A stretch of DNA of 64,000 bases, taken from Pseudodesulfovibrio sp. S3. GTDB taxonomy: Bacteria; Desulfobacterota; Desulfovibrionia; Desulfovibrionales; Desulfovibrionaceae. The position numbers and the translations under genes are program-made. The stretch covers positions 62,001-126,000 of the forward strand of contig NZ_QTZO01000002.1 in NCBI RefSeq assembly GCF_004025585.1, in the 5' to 3' direction. The notes under the pieces are model-generated. The model made no database searches. It saw only the letters and a list, made by a program, of their open reading frames with translations, and was not told where the DNA came from. Positions 24,534 through 34,073 of the stretch are shown one piece after another. Every line of letters begins with the position of its first letter. Position 1 is the first letter of the stretch.

Positions 24534-26879
24534 TCAATCCATCCTCTCCTTTCCGAAGGGCTTGGTCTTGAACAGCAACACCGGCGTGATGAAAAAATCG
24601 GCGGCAAGGGCGGAGAACAGTCCTGCGCCGACCAGAAACCCCATGCTGACGAAGATCTTTACAACCGAAGCCATGTACGCCGAGAAGCTCAAGGTCAGTA
24701 CGACCGTTGTCATGAGCAGGGCCCCGCCAACAGCAAAGAAGGTCCGCCGGTTGCTCTCGACATACTTGCCGCAACGTTCGAATTCCAACTGACTGTGGTT
24801 GATAAAATGGATCGTGTCGTCGACCGCCAACCCCAACAGCATTGGGATGATTGTGACGGTGACAAGGTCGAGAGGAATATCCGCAAACCCCATGATCGCT
24901 CCGACCACAAGGGCAGGGGCAACGTTGGGAATCATGGAGATGATCCCGATGCGGATACTGCCAAAGACGATCATCATGAGGATGGTGACAATGACGAGCG
25001 CAATGAAAAAGGATCTTATCTGCCCGTAGGAAACGTATTCCTGCATGACCGTGTATTGTGATATTGCCCCGGTCAGCACCACATGCGCGTCCGGGAAAAG
25101 CCGCCCCGCCTCCTGCTGTATCCATTTGAGCTCCCGGGCCGCTTCACCGGAATTGTAATGCCCCATCTCCACTTGCAGCTTGAGCCGTTGATAGTCGTAG
25201 TCAATCCAACGCTCGACCTCGGCTCCGCCTGCATTTTCATAAAGAAGAAGCAACTGCGCCACCATCTCCCGGCTCTCGGGCAACCGGTACCACTCGGGAT
25301 CACCCTCGTGCATGACCTGATTGAGATCCTTGAGTATCTGCAACAGGGACGTTGTCTTCTTGGTCAACTCCAACTTGTCAACATCCCTCACCAACATTTC
25401 GAATTTCTTTAAATTCTCCGGATCTTTTGCCGCACCGGGCGCATCAAACTCCAGGGCCAGATTATATGAATAAAGCGAGCCGACCTGCGATTGTCCGACC
25501 TCGTAGATTCGGTCCACATACGGAATCTTGCGGCCAAAACTCCTGAGGACATCAAACGAAACCTCGATCCGACTCACACCCACGAGGCAAGCACCAATAC
25601 CGACCGCCAGCATGAAAAGATATAATCCCTGCCGCTTGAGGGAGATGTCTGCCAACCATGCCATGAATCGTTGCATACGGGTTTCACGAACAGTAATTTC
25701 GCCGGAGGGGCACTCACGGTCCTTGCCGAAACTGAGCAATGCGGGAAGCAGCGTCAGAACCACCAGGCAGGCCAGGAATACCAATGAGGCGGAAGTGAGA
25801 CCTACCCAGCGAATGGGACGCAACGGTATCAACAGGAAGGAAAGCAGCGCCGCAACGGTCGTCAGAGCACTGAATATGAGCGGCCACCCGACCTCTTCAA
25901 CGGCAATGACCAGAGACTCCTTTCTTCGACCGGTTTTCCTGAATTCGTCATTGAAGTGGTTAAAAAGGTGAATGGAATACCCGATGGACACGGCAAGGGT
26001 TATGAAAATAGGCATGAATATGACGGTCGGGTCGGTTTGAATGCCGAGGTACCCCTGCAGGCCAAACACCATGGTCATGACACAAAAGACCGTGGCAAGA
26101 GGAAAAACGACCCCACGCAGACTGCGAAGGAAAAAGAAGAGAATCAGAGTGGTGAAGACAAGTGAGATGCCCAGCAGGCGAGGTGTTTCCTTGTTGAAAA
26201 AATCAAGTTTCTCCGCAGAGATCACCGGCAGGCCGGTAGCTTGCGGATGCAGCGAAGTGTATTGGGGCTGGCTGACAATCTCATTGAAGAGGTGACCAAT
26301 GGCCATTATGGACTCTTCGCCATTGATCTGTTTGACGGACTCGGGCACATTCTTCAGGCGCAGGATAAGCCAGGTTTCGGTGCTGTCCCCGGAGACCAGC
26401 CTGCCCTTCAATGATTTTCTTGAAAGAGCCTTGCGCCGTATGGCCTCCAGCTGCCCCTTGTCTTCGGGAATGTTCTCCGGCACAAGATCTGCAATCCTGA
26501 TGCCGCCCGACACCCCTTCAGTGAACTCCATGTCGGTCAAGGACAGCACGTCGTCCGCATACGGAACCCTGTCCAGGAGTTCGTCGCCAAGCTGCCGCAG
26601 AAGACGAAGATTTTCCGATTCGAAGACATCGTCCACCGTGATCAGGGCCGCACAGAAATCCTCGTTGCCGAATAGATGTTCCATCCGATCCTTGGCCGCG
26701 AGCAACGCGTCGTCTTCCATGAACCATTTATCCTGATCCACATCGGTCTTGAGACGCGGAAGCCCTGCCGCCGCCGCAAAAGCCAATGCAAAGAACGCAA
26801 TGAATACGACCCAGCGATAGCGTATTATAGCCACGCCATATGAATGAAAAACAGCATTGATCCTGCTTATGTTAAGCAT
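24534..26879 (-). CDS. RND/MmpL-type inner-membrane exporter (COG1033)
   Basis: 781 aa from the ATG at 26879 (AAGGAG ribosome site); the upstream extension is not coding. Twin-repeat RND layout: one N-terminal helix, a periplasmic loop, six-helix bundle (TVFCVMTMVFGLQGYLGIQ..., SIGYSIHLFNHF), a second loop and second bundle (LVTVTIIPMLLGLAVDDTIHFINH). It is the HpnN/MmpL-like class rather than AcrB-like. It is the last of four minus-strand genes behind a Fur box. The substrate is unknown; export of a chelator or lipid under iron control is an inference. Confidence 0.9.
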   Translation of the reverse strand: MLNISRINAVFHSYGVAIIRYRWVVFIAFFALAFAAAAGLPRLKTDVDQDKWFMEDDALLAAKDRMEHLFGNEDFCAALITVDDVFESENLRLLRQLGDELLDRVPYADDVLSLTDMEFTEGVSGGIRIADLVPENIPEDKGQLEAIRRKALSRKSLKGRLVSGDSTETWLILRLKNVPESVKQINGEESIMAIGHLFNEIVSQPQYTSLHPQATGLPVISAEKLDFFNKETPRLLGISLVFTTLILFFFLRSLRGVVFPLATVFCVMTMVFGLQGYLGIQTDPTVIFMPIFITLAVSIGYSIHLFNHFNDEFRKTGRRKESLVIAVEEVGWPLIFSALTTVAALLSFLLIPLRPIRWVGLTSASLVFLACLVVLTLLPALLSFGKDRECPSGEITVRETRMQRFMAWLADISLKRQGLYLFMLAVGIGACLVGVSRIEVSFDVLRSFGRKIPYVDRIYEVGQSQVGSLYSYNLALEFDAPGAAKDPENLKKFEMLVRDVDKLELTKKTTSLLQILKDLNQVMHEGDPEWYRLPESREMVAQLLLLYENAGGAEVERWIDYDYQRLKLQVEMGHYNSGEAARELKWIQQEAGRLFPDAHVVLTGAISQYTVMQEYVSYGQIRSFFIALVIVTILMMIVFGSIRIGIISMIPNVAPALVVGAIMGFADIPLDLVTVTIIPMLLGLAVDDTIHFINHSQLEFERCGKYVESNRRTFFAVGGALLMTTVVLTLSFSAYMASVVKIFVSMGFLVGAGLFSALAADFFITPVLLFKTKPFGKERMD

Positions 26880-26889
26880 ACTTTGCTCC

Positions 26890-28143
26890 TTAGAAGCTGT
26901 ATTTTGCCTTGACCCAAACCTGGGAATTGTCGTGATACTGGCCATAACTGCCACTCTGGCGTCCATTGAACATGTCCGTTCCGAGGAGAAAATGAACCCC
27001 GTCTGCCATCTCATAGTCCGCCTTGGTACGGACGAACGAATCCTGATCGTTGACATTGAAATAGACCATGCAAGAGAGGGTCAGGGTCTGCCGCAAGAGT
27101 TTTTTTGAAATGTTCAACGTGGCGGTGAAGTCATGCTGATTCGCTGACAAGACAGACTCGTAATCGAGTATTTCCTCTTCGAACAACTGGAAGATCACGC
27201 TCCAGTCGTCGCCCGGAGTCCAATCTACTCCGGCCAGCCATTTAACGGAATTCTTGCGCTTGGGCTGGATGTCGAGCAGCTTGGTATCAAAATACCGGCC
27301 CAGATACCCCGCGATCTCGCACCGAAAGACGAAATCCGACCAGGGACGGGAAAAATCCAATCCCAGCACCGTCATCCTGTGGTGCTTCGGTGAAAACGTG
27401 ATCGAAGGCGTCCCGCCAGACATGGTCACAACTCGATGGTTCGCGGCAAAATCATCCCACGTGTAAAAGGCCGAGGCCGAAACATCGAAACCTGAACGGT
27501 ACGTTGAGACCTTCAGGGCCACCTCGCTGTTTTCAAACGCCAAATCAGGCTCGTCTGCGGCATGGGTGACCACGCTGGTGCCTGCGGGCCATGTTATTTT
27601 CGTGGCCCAGGGATTGTCCCCCTTGGGCAATTCAGCAGCTTCAAAAACGGGAATCCAGATCAACTCCATATCCATGTCCGAACTCAGCAACCGAAATTTG
27701 GCAGCGTCCACAGGCATGCGGATTTCATCCAGATCACGAGTGATGGACTCGGTATAGTCCGGCGGGCAAATCACGTCCGTTATCTGCACTCCGTCCGCCT
27801 TGCCCCAAATGATCGTCTGCCTTCCCAGCCGCAGGTCCCACCCGGATTCCGCATGCTCCAGCCAGAACTCGTGCAGATCCACACCGCTTTTGGACCCTAT
27901 CTTCCAGTTCTTCTCCGCATCCGCAGAAATACTTGCATACACGTACTCAAAATCCGCATCCAGATTGAGACGCATCCGCGCGCGGGACGTAATTGATTCG
28001 TGAGGGGCATACACTCCCCTGGATTGAATCGTTTCGATCCATCCTGACAAATCAAGCCGATCCGTCCAGCTCTCAGCGATCTCGGCACATGCGTCGGAAA
28101 CCATTATGACAACCAGGACGGCAACCAAGCTCACGAGTTTCAT
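26890..28143 (-). CDS. Outer-membrane beta-barrel-type protein, DUF1302-like
   Basis: 417 aa with a signal peptide ending near VSDACAEI. Alternating amphipathic strands fill the length (LRLGRQTIIWGKADGVQITD, RMTVLGLDFSRPWSDFVFRC), and the chain ends in an aromatic residue (KAKYSF), as in outer-membrane barrels. The RQTIIWGKAD motif is typical of DUF1302-like proteins that travel with COG1033 RND exporters and LolA-like proteins. It starts 5 bp after the LolA-like gene. Confidence 0.82.
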   Translation of the reverse strand: MKLVSLVAVLVVIMVSDACAEIAESWTDRLDLSGWIETIQSRGVYAPHESITSRARMRLNLDADFEYVYASISADAEKNWKIGSKSGVDLHEFWLEHAESGWDLRLGRQTIIWGKADGVQITDVICPPDYTESITRDLDEIRMPVDAAKFRLLSSDMDMELIWIPVFEAAELPKGDNPWATKITWPAGTSVVTHAADEPDLAFENSEVALKVSTYRSGFDVSASAFYTWDDFAANHRVVTMSGGTPSITFSPKHHRMTVLGLDFSRPWSDFVFRCEIAGYLGRYFDTKLLDIQPKRKNSVKWLAGVDWTPGDDWSVIFQLFEEEILDYESVLSANQHDFTATLNISKKLLRQTLTLSCMVYFNVNDQDSFVRTKADYEMADGVHFLLGTDMFNGRQSGSYGQYHDNSQVWVKAKYSF

Positions 28144-28148
28144 GGTTA

Positions 28149-28928
28149 CTAAAGTCGTCCCCGTTGGATGCTGGAGACACGAAAAAGGTCGTCTCCAAGG
28201 CCGGTGTCATAGGTCACCCCGGCAGTCTCCATGGTGGTCTTGTGTTCCCTGCTGACATTGTCCATTTCCGAAAGCAACACGGTCCAGAAACCGTTCTGCT
28301 TCTGGATATTCAATGCCCTGAAAATCTTCAGTAACCCGTCCTTGTCAAAATACTGGGCCTGGACGAGCACCAGGGCTTCCTTGTCCACCCAAAGAATTCT
28401 TTTGGTGTACATATCTTCCGGATCCACAGGGATGGATTCGATCTTCCAGCAATCGTGACCCATGACGGACTCCTCGCCCAGCAGACGATGCGTATCCTCG
28501 TCCACATTGCGTTTGCCCATGTCGTCGTAAGTGAAGTCCGTACCCATGAAGTATTCGTTTCGGGAAGCTCCGCTGATGCGCCGCGTCTTTTTCATGGCCG
28601 GCATATACAGCCACTTGTCTTCTTCCCTGTCGACGTCGTCATACTCCCACGACAAAAAGGCCGTCTTTCTGACATCCGCAGGTTCACAAAACACCATGAC
28701 CGACTTCTTGTCCCTGCCAAAGTCCTTGGAATAGCTTTTCACTTCCCTCACCCGCTTGCTGCCGCTCTTGTTTATCAAGGTCATGGTTATGACCGATGTC
28801 CGGTCCTCGCCATCCGGCCGGTCGTCCACCATTGTCATGATCTCATGGCCGGACAATTCCCCGGCCATGACCGGGGCAACACCCAGCGCACAAAAAAGAA
28901 CCATAGCGGCTACAGTCAATTTCCACAT
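28149..28928 (-). CDS. Outer-membrane lipoprotein-sorting-like protein (LolA-like)
   Basis: 259 aa from the ATG at 28928 (AAGGAG 11 bp upstream; a GTG at 28940 overlaps that site). A signal peptide ends near APVMAGE. The body matches the LolA-like family (KKSVMVFCEPADVRKTAFLSW, DKWLYMPAMKKTRRISG, FMGTDFTYDDM) found beside RND exporters. It is probably a periplasmic carrier for a hydrophobic cargo between the RND protein and the outer-membrane protein; the cargo is unknown. Confidence 0.87.
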   Translation of the reverse strand: MWKLTVAAMVLFCALGVAPVMAGELSGHEIMTMVDDRPDGEDRTSVITMTLINKSGSKRVREVKSYSKDFGRDKKSVMVFCEPADVRKTAFLSWEYDDVDREEDKWLYMPAMKKTRRISGASRNEYFMGTDFTYDDMGKRNVDEDTHRLLGEESVMGHDCWKIESIPVDPEDMYTKRILWVDKEALVLVQAQYFDKDGLLKIFRALNIQKQNGFWTVLLSEMDNVSREHKTTMETAGVTYDTGLGDDLFRVSSIQRGRL

Positions 28929-29012
28929 GTTGACGATCACTCCTTGTTTTCGGGAAGGGGCCAGAAGGTTTCCGGGATAAGGCCAGGGCCCCGAAGAACC
29001 CTGGCCCGATGA

Positions 29013-29897
29013 TTATTTCACGATAAAAGTCAGACTTGCGGCTTGGTACACCTGATCGGCTTTTCCGTAGAGATCCTTCAAGGGGCCGTCCTTCGTGACG
29101 TCGTCCTTGAGATTGGTGTTGATCATCCACTGGCCGGAGCCCTGCACGCGGAACTGGGCGAGGCCTTCCATAATGTAGGACTGCAAGGTAAAATGGTCGC
29201 TCTGGCCGAAGCTCGGGCTACTGGCCGAGATGTAGTTGATGCTCTTGGCGGTGGAGCTAACAGGTTCGCCATTGAACAACACCTTGAGTTGAATCAAGTC
29301 ACCCACATGCACGTTGCTCAGATCGGTCAGCGGAATGATCTCCAACCCATGACCGAGCGGAGCGGGCTGAGTCCATTCCTTCACCGTCATATAGGACTTT
29401 GCAAAAGCCTGAAATTTAACAGACATGAGCACTTTGTCGATATCCTTGACCTCATCGCGAGGTTTGAGCGCCAGACGTTGACGGCCTTTCTTGTCAAGGT
29501 ATTGTGTATAAAATGTCGGCTTGGACACTGCGCTGAACTGATAGACTCCGGGTTTGCTGTCCGCCTTCAAAGCGATCTTCTGGACAGCGAGATCCCCGGG
29601 ATACACATCGAAATCGCTTGTGTTCTGCGACGGTTTGCTTTCTTCGAAAGAAGGCTTTTGCAATGCGGTTCTGTGCAGATCCGGGCCTATCACCTCAAAG
29701 CTGTCGAGAAGAATTCTCCCGTTGGGCGAGTTCGGGATATCGTCCATGGGCAGCGCATGCCCCCAACCGATGGAAACCATCGCATGGGGAGGAACATGGG
29801 CATCGGAATAAAAATTGTTGATCCAGACCGAATGGGCCTGAGCGCCCGACACAGTGCCGAACACCACAAAGCACAATGTAAAAAGAAAACGTTTCAT
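29013..29897 (-). CDS. DUF4198-family periplasmic protein
   Basis: 294 aa with a signal peptide ending in GAQAHSVW; the mature N-terminus starts with His, a feature of DUF4198 proteins, which are linked to metal (nickel/cobalt or iron) uptake. Beta-rich body (PGVYQFSAVSKPTFYTQYL, PLTDLSNVHVGDLIQLKVL). It is first of the four-gene unit behind the Fur box at 29950-29968, so it is probably induced under iron limitation. A free N-terminal His plus HxxH-like residues could bind metal (inference). Confidence 0.87.
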   Translation of the reverse strand: MKRFLFTLCFVVFGTVSGAQAHSVWINNFYSDAHVPPHAMVSIGWGHALPMDDIPNSPNGRILLDSFEVIGPDLHRTALQKPSFEESKPSQNTSDFDVYPGDLAVQKIALKADSKPGVYQFSAVSKPTFYTQYLDKKGRQRLALKPRDEVKDIDKVLMSVKFQAFAKSYMTVKEWTQPAPLGHGLEIIPLTDLSNVHVGDLIQLKVLFNGEPVSSTAKSINYISASSPSFGQSDHFTLQSYIMEGLAQFRVQGSGQWMINTNLKDDVTKDGPLKDLYGKADQVYQAASLTFIVK

Positions 29898-29949
29898 GTT
29901 AACTCCATTTGGTTATGGGATTAAATGGCATCACCGTCACCTTGAAGAC

Positions 29950-29968
29950 GATAATCAAAATCATTACA
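29950..29968. promoter_or_regulatory. Fur box upstream of the DUF4198/RND unit
   Basis: GATAATCAAAATCATTACA, 14 of 18 to the classical consensus, about 55 bp before the DUF4198 start and downstream of the receptor 2 stop codon. Confidence 0.72.
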
Positions 29969-29983
29969 AGGGCAAAAAAAACG

Positions 29984-32140
29984 TTAAAAGTTGTACAAGA
30001 CACCTAGGCCGAAGGTTCTGGGTTCAGAAACACCGGCAATACTTGCCATACTATTTGAACGGAAAGCTGTGACGTATTTCTCGTTGGTGATGTTGTCGAC
30101 ATAGGCGTAGACATCAAAGTCCGAGAAACGGTACCCGACCTTGCCGTCAACAACGGCGTAGGGATCTGCCTTGGTAAACGACGCACTCGCATTGTCCTGG
30201 AACGAACGCGAACCAAAATACCGTCCGTCCGCACGGGTATAGAACCCGGAAGGATCGTGATAGGCAGCACTCAAACGGACGGAATGTGACGGCGTCTGTT
30301 CGATATCCTCACCGTCGAATTTTTTCGTACCGGTGTCGTAGTCGTCGTATTTGGCCTTGATAATGCTGAAGGAGCCGCTCAATTCCAGCGTATCCGTTGG
30401 CATATACGTTGCCTCGAACTCGAACCCTTGGGAGTGGGCCTTCTTGGCATTATCCGTCACGTACATGGTGCCTACGGTCTTGTAGACGTGGATGTCTTCG
30501 ATATCCATGTAGAACAGGGCCGCCGACATCCTGAATTTATCATAGCCGGCTTTCACGCCCCATTCGTAGCTTACGGATTTCTCCGGCTCGAAAGTGTTGT
30601 CCTCATCTGACCCTCCCATGGCAAAGTCGTTAAAACCGCCCGGCATGTATCCGTGGGTATACGAAAGGTATGAGGTCCAATTGTCATTGATGCTGTATGA
30701 AAGCGCAGCCTTGGGCAATAATACGTTCCAAGTCTTGTCCGTGTTCATGGAATAGAAGAGCGCAGGAGGGGCGCCGACCGGATTCATGTACATTTTCAGG
30801 TCGATATCCTTGTGGATACTCTGGAATCGACTCCCCAGAGTCAATTCAAAGCTTTCCCCCAACGGCACCATGACCTGGCCAAAAGCCGCCTTTGTCCGAC
30901 TGTGCTGTCTGGAATGGGCATCCATATCCATGGCAGGAGCACCTGCCACCTGCTGGCCGTAAGGCCCCTTTTTGAACTCTTCCATGTCCGCATAGATGCC
31001 GCACATCCAGCGGAAGCCCGTGGTTGCAACGCTGGAGAAACGGAACTCTTGCCCCCAGGAATCCGTCTCGCCGTTGTCATACATGATCAACCCGGCATAA
31101 GCAGGATCATCGCCGTGGTCGCTATCATAGACTCCTTCAATCTCCTGGCTCCTATGCGTTGAAATGGAATCCAGCTTGAAACTGTTGAATGCATATTCGA
31201 CCCTCAGACTCTGGGCGTCATTATCCGTCTTTGTCCATGTATCGACGTCGTAACTGATATGCTTGGCATCATCGGCATCAAAGGAGTCGAGACTCGAACC
31301 GACAGGCATGGCATACTCATCACCCCAATAGGTCTTTTCACGATTATGCTGCACGGCAAACCGCACTCGCAAATCATCATTGGGCGTATAAAGGATATAG
31401 CCGTTGAGCCGTTTGTCCCGCTCCCGGTTGGCATCTTCCTCCATGCCCGGATAGTCGTTCTTTATCCAACCCTGATCCCTGTCATACTGTGCACTGAAAC
31501 CCAAGAATAGCATGTCCTCGACAAGGGGGCCGTTCGCACTGGCGAACCCTTTCATATAATTCATGCTGCCATACTCCGCCCCAGCCTTTCCAAGCCACTC
31601 ATTGGTCGGGTCCTTGGTGACGACATTGATAACCGCACCCATGGCGTCCTTGCCGTACAGGGTGGACTGGGCTCCGCGCAGAACCTCCACCCGCTCCACG
31701 TTGACCAAGGACGTGTCAAAACCATAGCGGCCGCTATAGCCGACGCCATCAACGAACAAAGTCACGGGGTTGTTCTGGGTAAACATTGAGGCATTCAAGC
31801 CACGGAAGTTGACGGCAATGCCATGGTCCTTGGAAAAGGACATGCCCGGCACGGTATCAATGATGTCCGCAACGCTTTTTATCCCCTTTTCCTGAATTTC
31901 CACCTCATCGATGACGGTAATGCTCTGCGGCACATCCATCGGGTCCTCTTCCATCTTGTTCGCCGTAACCTTGACCGCTTCGAGTTTGACCACGCCGGTT
32001 TCCGATTCCTTTTCCTCGGACGCCAGGGCACCTGCGGGAAGGACAGCCAAGGCAAAGACGGACAAAAGGACCGCCGTTACCCCATACAATAAAAAAACCT
32101 GTAGGCCTCCGGTTTTCGAAAGCCTGGAACTGTTGTCCAC
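29984..32140 (-). CDS. TonB-dependent outer-membrane receptor 2 (FyuA-like context)
   Basis: 718 aa from the GTG at 32140, chosen because GAGGAGGT lies 7 bp upstream; the open frame extends further but without such a site. The signal segment is long, with the hydrophobic core VFLLYGVTAVLLSVFALAVL and cleavage near PAGALASEE. The plug has the TonB-box-like LEAVKVTANK, RGLNASMF and VERVEVLRGAQSTLYGKDAMGAVINVVT. The barrel ends in ...LGVLYNF. It lies downstream of the YbtP/YbtQ-like ABC pair and an AraC regulator, the same set of parts as yersiniabactin uptake, although similarity to FyuA itself would need alignment. Confidence 0.93.
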   Translation of the reverse strand: MDNSSRLSKTGGLQVFLLYGVTAVLLSVFALAVLPAGALASEEKESETGVVKLEAVKVTANKMEEDPMDVPQSITVIDEVEIQEKGIKSVADIIDTVPGMSFSKDHGIAVNFRGLNASMFTQNNPVTLFVDGVGYSGRYGFDTSLVNVERVEVLRGAQSTLYGKDAMGAVINVVTKDPTNEWLGKAGAEYGSMNYMKGFASANGPLVEDMLFLGFSAQYDRDQGWIKNDYPGMEEDANRERDKRLNGYILYTPNDDLRVRFAVQHNREKTYWGDEYAMPVGSSLDSFDADDAKHISYDVDTWTKTDNDAQSLRVEYAFNSFKLDSISTHRSQEIEGVYDSDHGDDPAYAGLIMYDNGETDSWGQEFRFSSVATTGFRWMCGIYADMEEFKKGPYGQQVAGAPAMDMDAHSRQHSRTKAAFGQVMVPLGESFELTLGSRFQSIHKDIDLKMYMNPVGAPPALFYSMNTDKTWNVLLPKAALSYSINDNWTSYLSYTHGYMPGGFNDFAMGGSDEDNTFEPEKSVSYEWGVKAGYDKFRMSAALFYMDIEDIHVYKTVGTMYVTDNAKKAHSQGFEFEATYMPTDTLELSGSFSIIKAKYDDYDTGTKKFDGEDIEQTPSHSVRLSAAYHDPSGFYTRADGRYFGSRSFQDNASASFTKADPYAVVDGKVGYRFSDFDVYAYVDNITNEKYVTAFRSNSMASIAGVSEPRTFGLGVLYNF

Positions 32141-32265
32141 TAGCCGTACCTCCTCAATCCATTTTATAGTTTGAGTCGACTTCATTCGCCAAACAGCGGC
32201 CGCCGTCCACCCGATGCGGGAAAAAACGACAACCCCATTCGGGAAAAACGCCGGAGAAACCGCGG

Positions 32266-34059
32266 TTACTTCAACGCGGTTGCAAAATGCCAATCCTTGA
32301 CGGACTGCTGGGCCTCCCACATATTCCTGTAGCGCCCACCATTTTCGAGCAACTCGGCATGGGCACCCTGTTGGACAATTTTCCCTTCCTCAAGCACCAA
32401 AATCGCATCGGCACCGACGATGGTCGAAAGGCGGTGGGCTATGACGATGACGGTCTTGTCTCGAACGAGCGTGTCTATGGCCTGCTGCACCACCAACTCG
32501 CTTTCCGTGTCCAGGGCGGCCGTGGGCTCGTCCAGAATGACTATGGGAGCATCTTTGAGAATGGCCCGGGCAATACTGATACGCTGTCTCTCGCCACCGG
32601 AAAGGCAGCCGCCGATGTCCCCCACGCGGGTTCTGTACCCGTCGGGCAGGCGAGTGATGAAGTCATGGCAGTGGGCGGCACGGGCAGCGGCTTCCACTTC
32701 CGCATCATCGGCGTCGGGACGCCCCATGAGGATGTTTGCACGGATAGTATCGTCAAAGAGATAGACGTCCTGAAAAACCACCGAGATGTGCCGCATCAGA
32801 TCATTCTGCTCCATGGACCGCACATCCACGCCTCCGATCAGGACCCTCCCTGCATGCGGGTCGGCATAACGCGTAATCAACCGGGTAATGGTGGTTTTCC
32901 CCGAACCGGACAATCCGACCAGCGCAGTAAGGGAACGTTCCGGCAAGCTGAAACTTGCGTGGTCAAGCACATCTTCCTCAACCTGGGCATAGCGAAAACT
33001 CACGTCCTCAAAACTGACGTCAAATCGCTCAGGCGTTTCCGGCTGGGCGGGTACGGGCAAAGGCTTGACGGCAAGCAGCTTCTCAACCTGCTCGAAACCG
33101 GCCTCCATATAGTCGAATACCGGGCTTATGCCAAAAAGCAACGCCAGGGGTTCGCTGAAACGGACGACGACAACCAACAAAGCGACCAGAACGGCAATGT
33201 TCAGGGTGCCGGCAAGAATGAACCAAACCCCGAATGAAAGTGCCACGATCAGGCCAATTTGCACCAGCGAGGAGAACAGGATTCCCGGCCAAACCAACAA
33301 CAACTGCTCTTTTTTCTGGACCTCCAGCAAGTCATACAAGGCAACCTGGACCTTCTCGGCCTTCCGCCCCACCTGATTCGTGGCCCGCAGCACGGGAAGG
33401 CCCTGGGCATACTCGACCAATTCGGCAGAGGTGCGAGCATGAGCCGCCCCGATGCAGCGATAGGCCCTGCTGGAGGCATGCCTGCGCCAATAGTACAGGG
33501 GGAGCGCCAGCGGAAACACCAAGGCCATGGACAGCGCCAGCCTCCAGTCCACGACCGCAGTGGCCAACATTGCCACCACGGGGGTGACGATAATGCTGAT
33601 AAAGGCCGAAGAAAGCATGCCCATGGGAGTGACCACCTCATCGACGTTCCCTGTGAGAACGGCGGAGAGTTCACCGGCACGTTTCCTGTAGAGGCATTCC
33701 AACGGCATCCGGCGAAGCTGTTCCCCGAGTTTTATCCGCAACTGGTGCGTCACCTCGGCGATGCAACTGGAGTAGTCAAACCGTCGGGCCGACCAAACGA
33801 AAACCATATCAAGAATGGCGCAAACAGAGAGAATGGACGCCCAGGTGCACACGCCAGCCCACTGCACCGGCGAGCTCAAAAGGTTGTCCAACAATGGATA
33901 GAAGCAGGCAAACCCCAATCCCTGCACCACGGCGGACAGTAGAGTAAACACCATGCACAAACGCAGTTGCCGGACCTGATCGCCACTGGCCTGCTGCATC
34001 CTCTTCCACGTATCGGCCAGAGGAGGCGCGGACCATTCTGTATTGATATTAGACGTCAT
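32266..34059 (-). CDS. YbtQ/IrtB-like ABC transporter (fused permease-ATPase)
   Basis: About 597 aa from the ATG at 34059 (AAGGGGG 9 bp upstream; ATG at 34065 is the alternative). Six-helix exporter-fold membrane domain, then an ATPase with Walker A GLSGSGKTT, signature LSGGERQRISIARAI and Walker B VILDEPTAALDTESE. The last motif is characteristic of YbtQ/IrtB proteins, which import Fe-siderophore despite their exporter fold. It pairs as a heterodimer with the gene just upstream. Confidence 0.9.
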   Translation of the reverse strand: MTSNINTEWSAPPLADTWKRMQQASGDQVRQLRLCMVFTLLSAVVQGLGFACFYPLLDNLLSSPVQWAGVCTWASILSVCAILDMVFVWSARRFDYSSCIAEVTHQLRIKLGEQLRRMPLECLYRKRAGELSAVLTGNVDEVVTPMGMLSSAFISIIVTPVVAMLATAVVDWRLALSMALVFPLALPLYYWRRHASSRAYRCIGAAHARTSAELVEYAQGLPVLRATNQVGRKAEKVQVALYDLLEVQKKEQLLLVWPGILFSSLVQIGLIVALSFGVWFILAGTLNIAVLVALLVVVVRFSEPLALLFGISPVFDYMEAGFEQVEKLLAVKPLPVPAQPETPERFDVSFEDVSFRYAQVEEDVLDHASFSLPERSLTALVGLSGSGKTTITRLITRYADPHAGRVLIGGVDVRSMEQNDLMRHISVVFQDVYLFDDTIRANILMGRPDADDAEVEAAARAAHCHDFITRLPDGYRTRVGDIGGCLSGGERQRISIARAILKDAPIVILDEPTAALDTESELVVQQAIDTLVRDKTVIVIAHRLSTIVGADAILVLEEGKIVQQGAHAELLENGGRYRNMWEAQQSVKDWHFATALK

Positions 34060-34073
34060 CCTCATTTTCCCCC

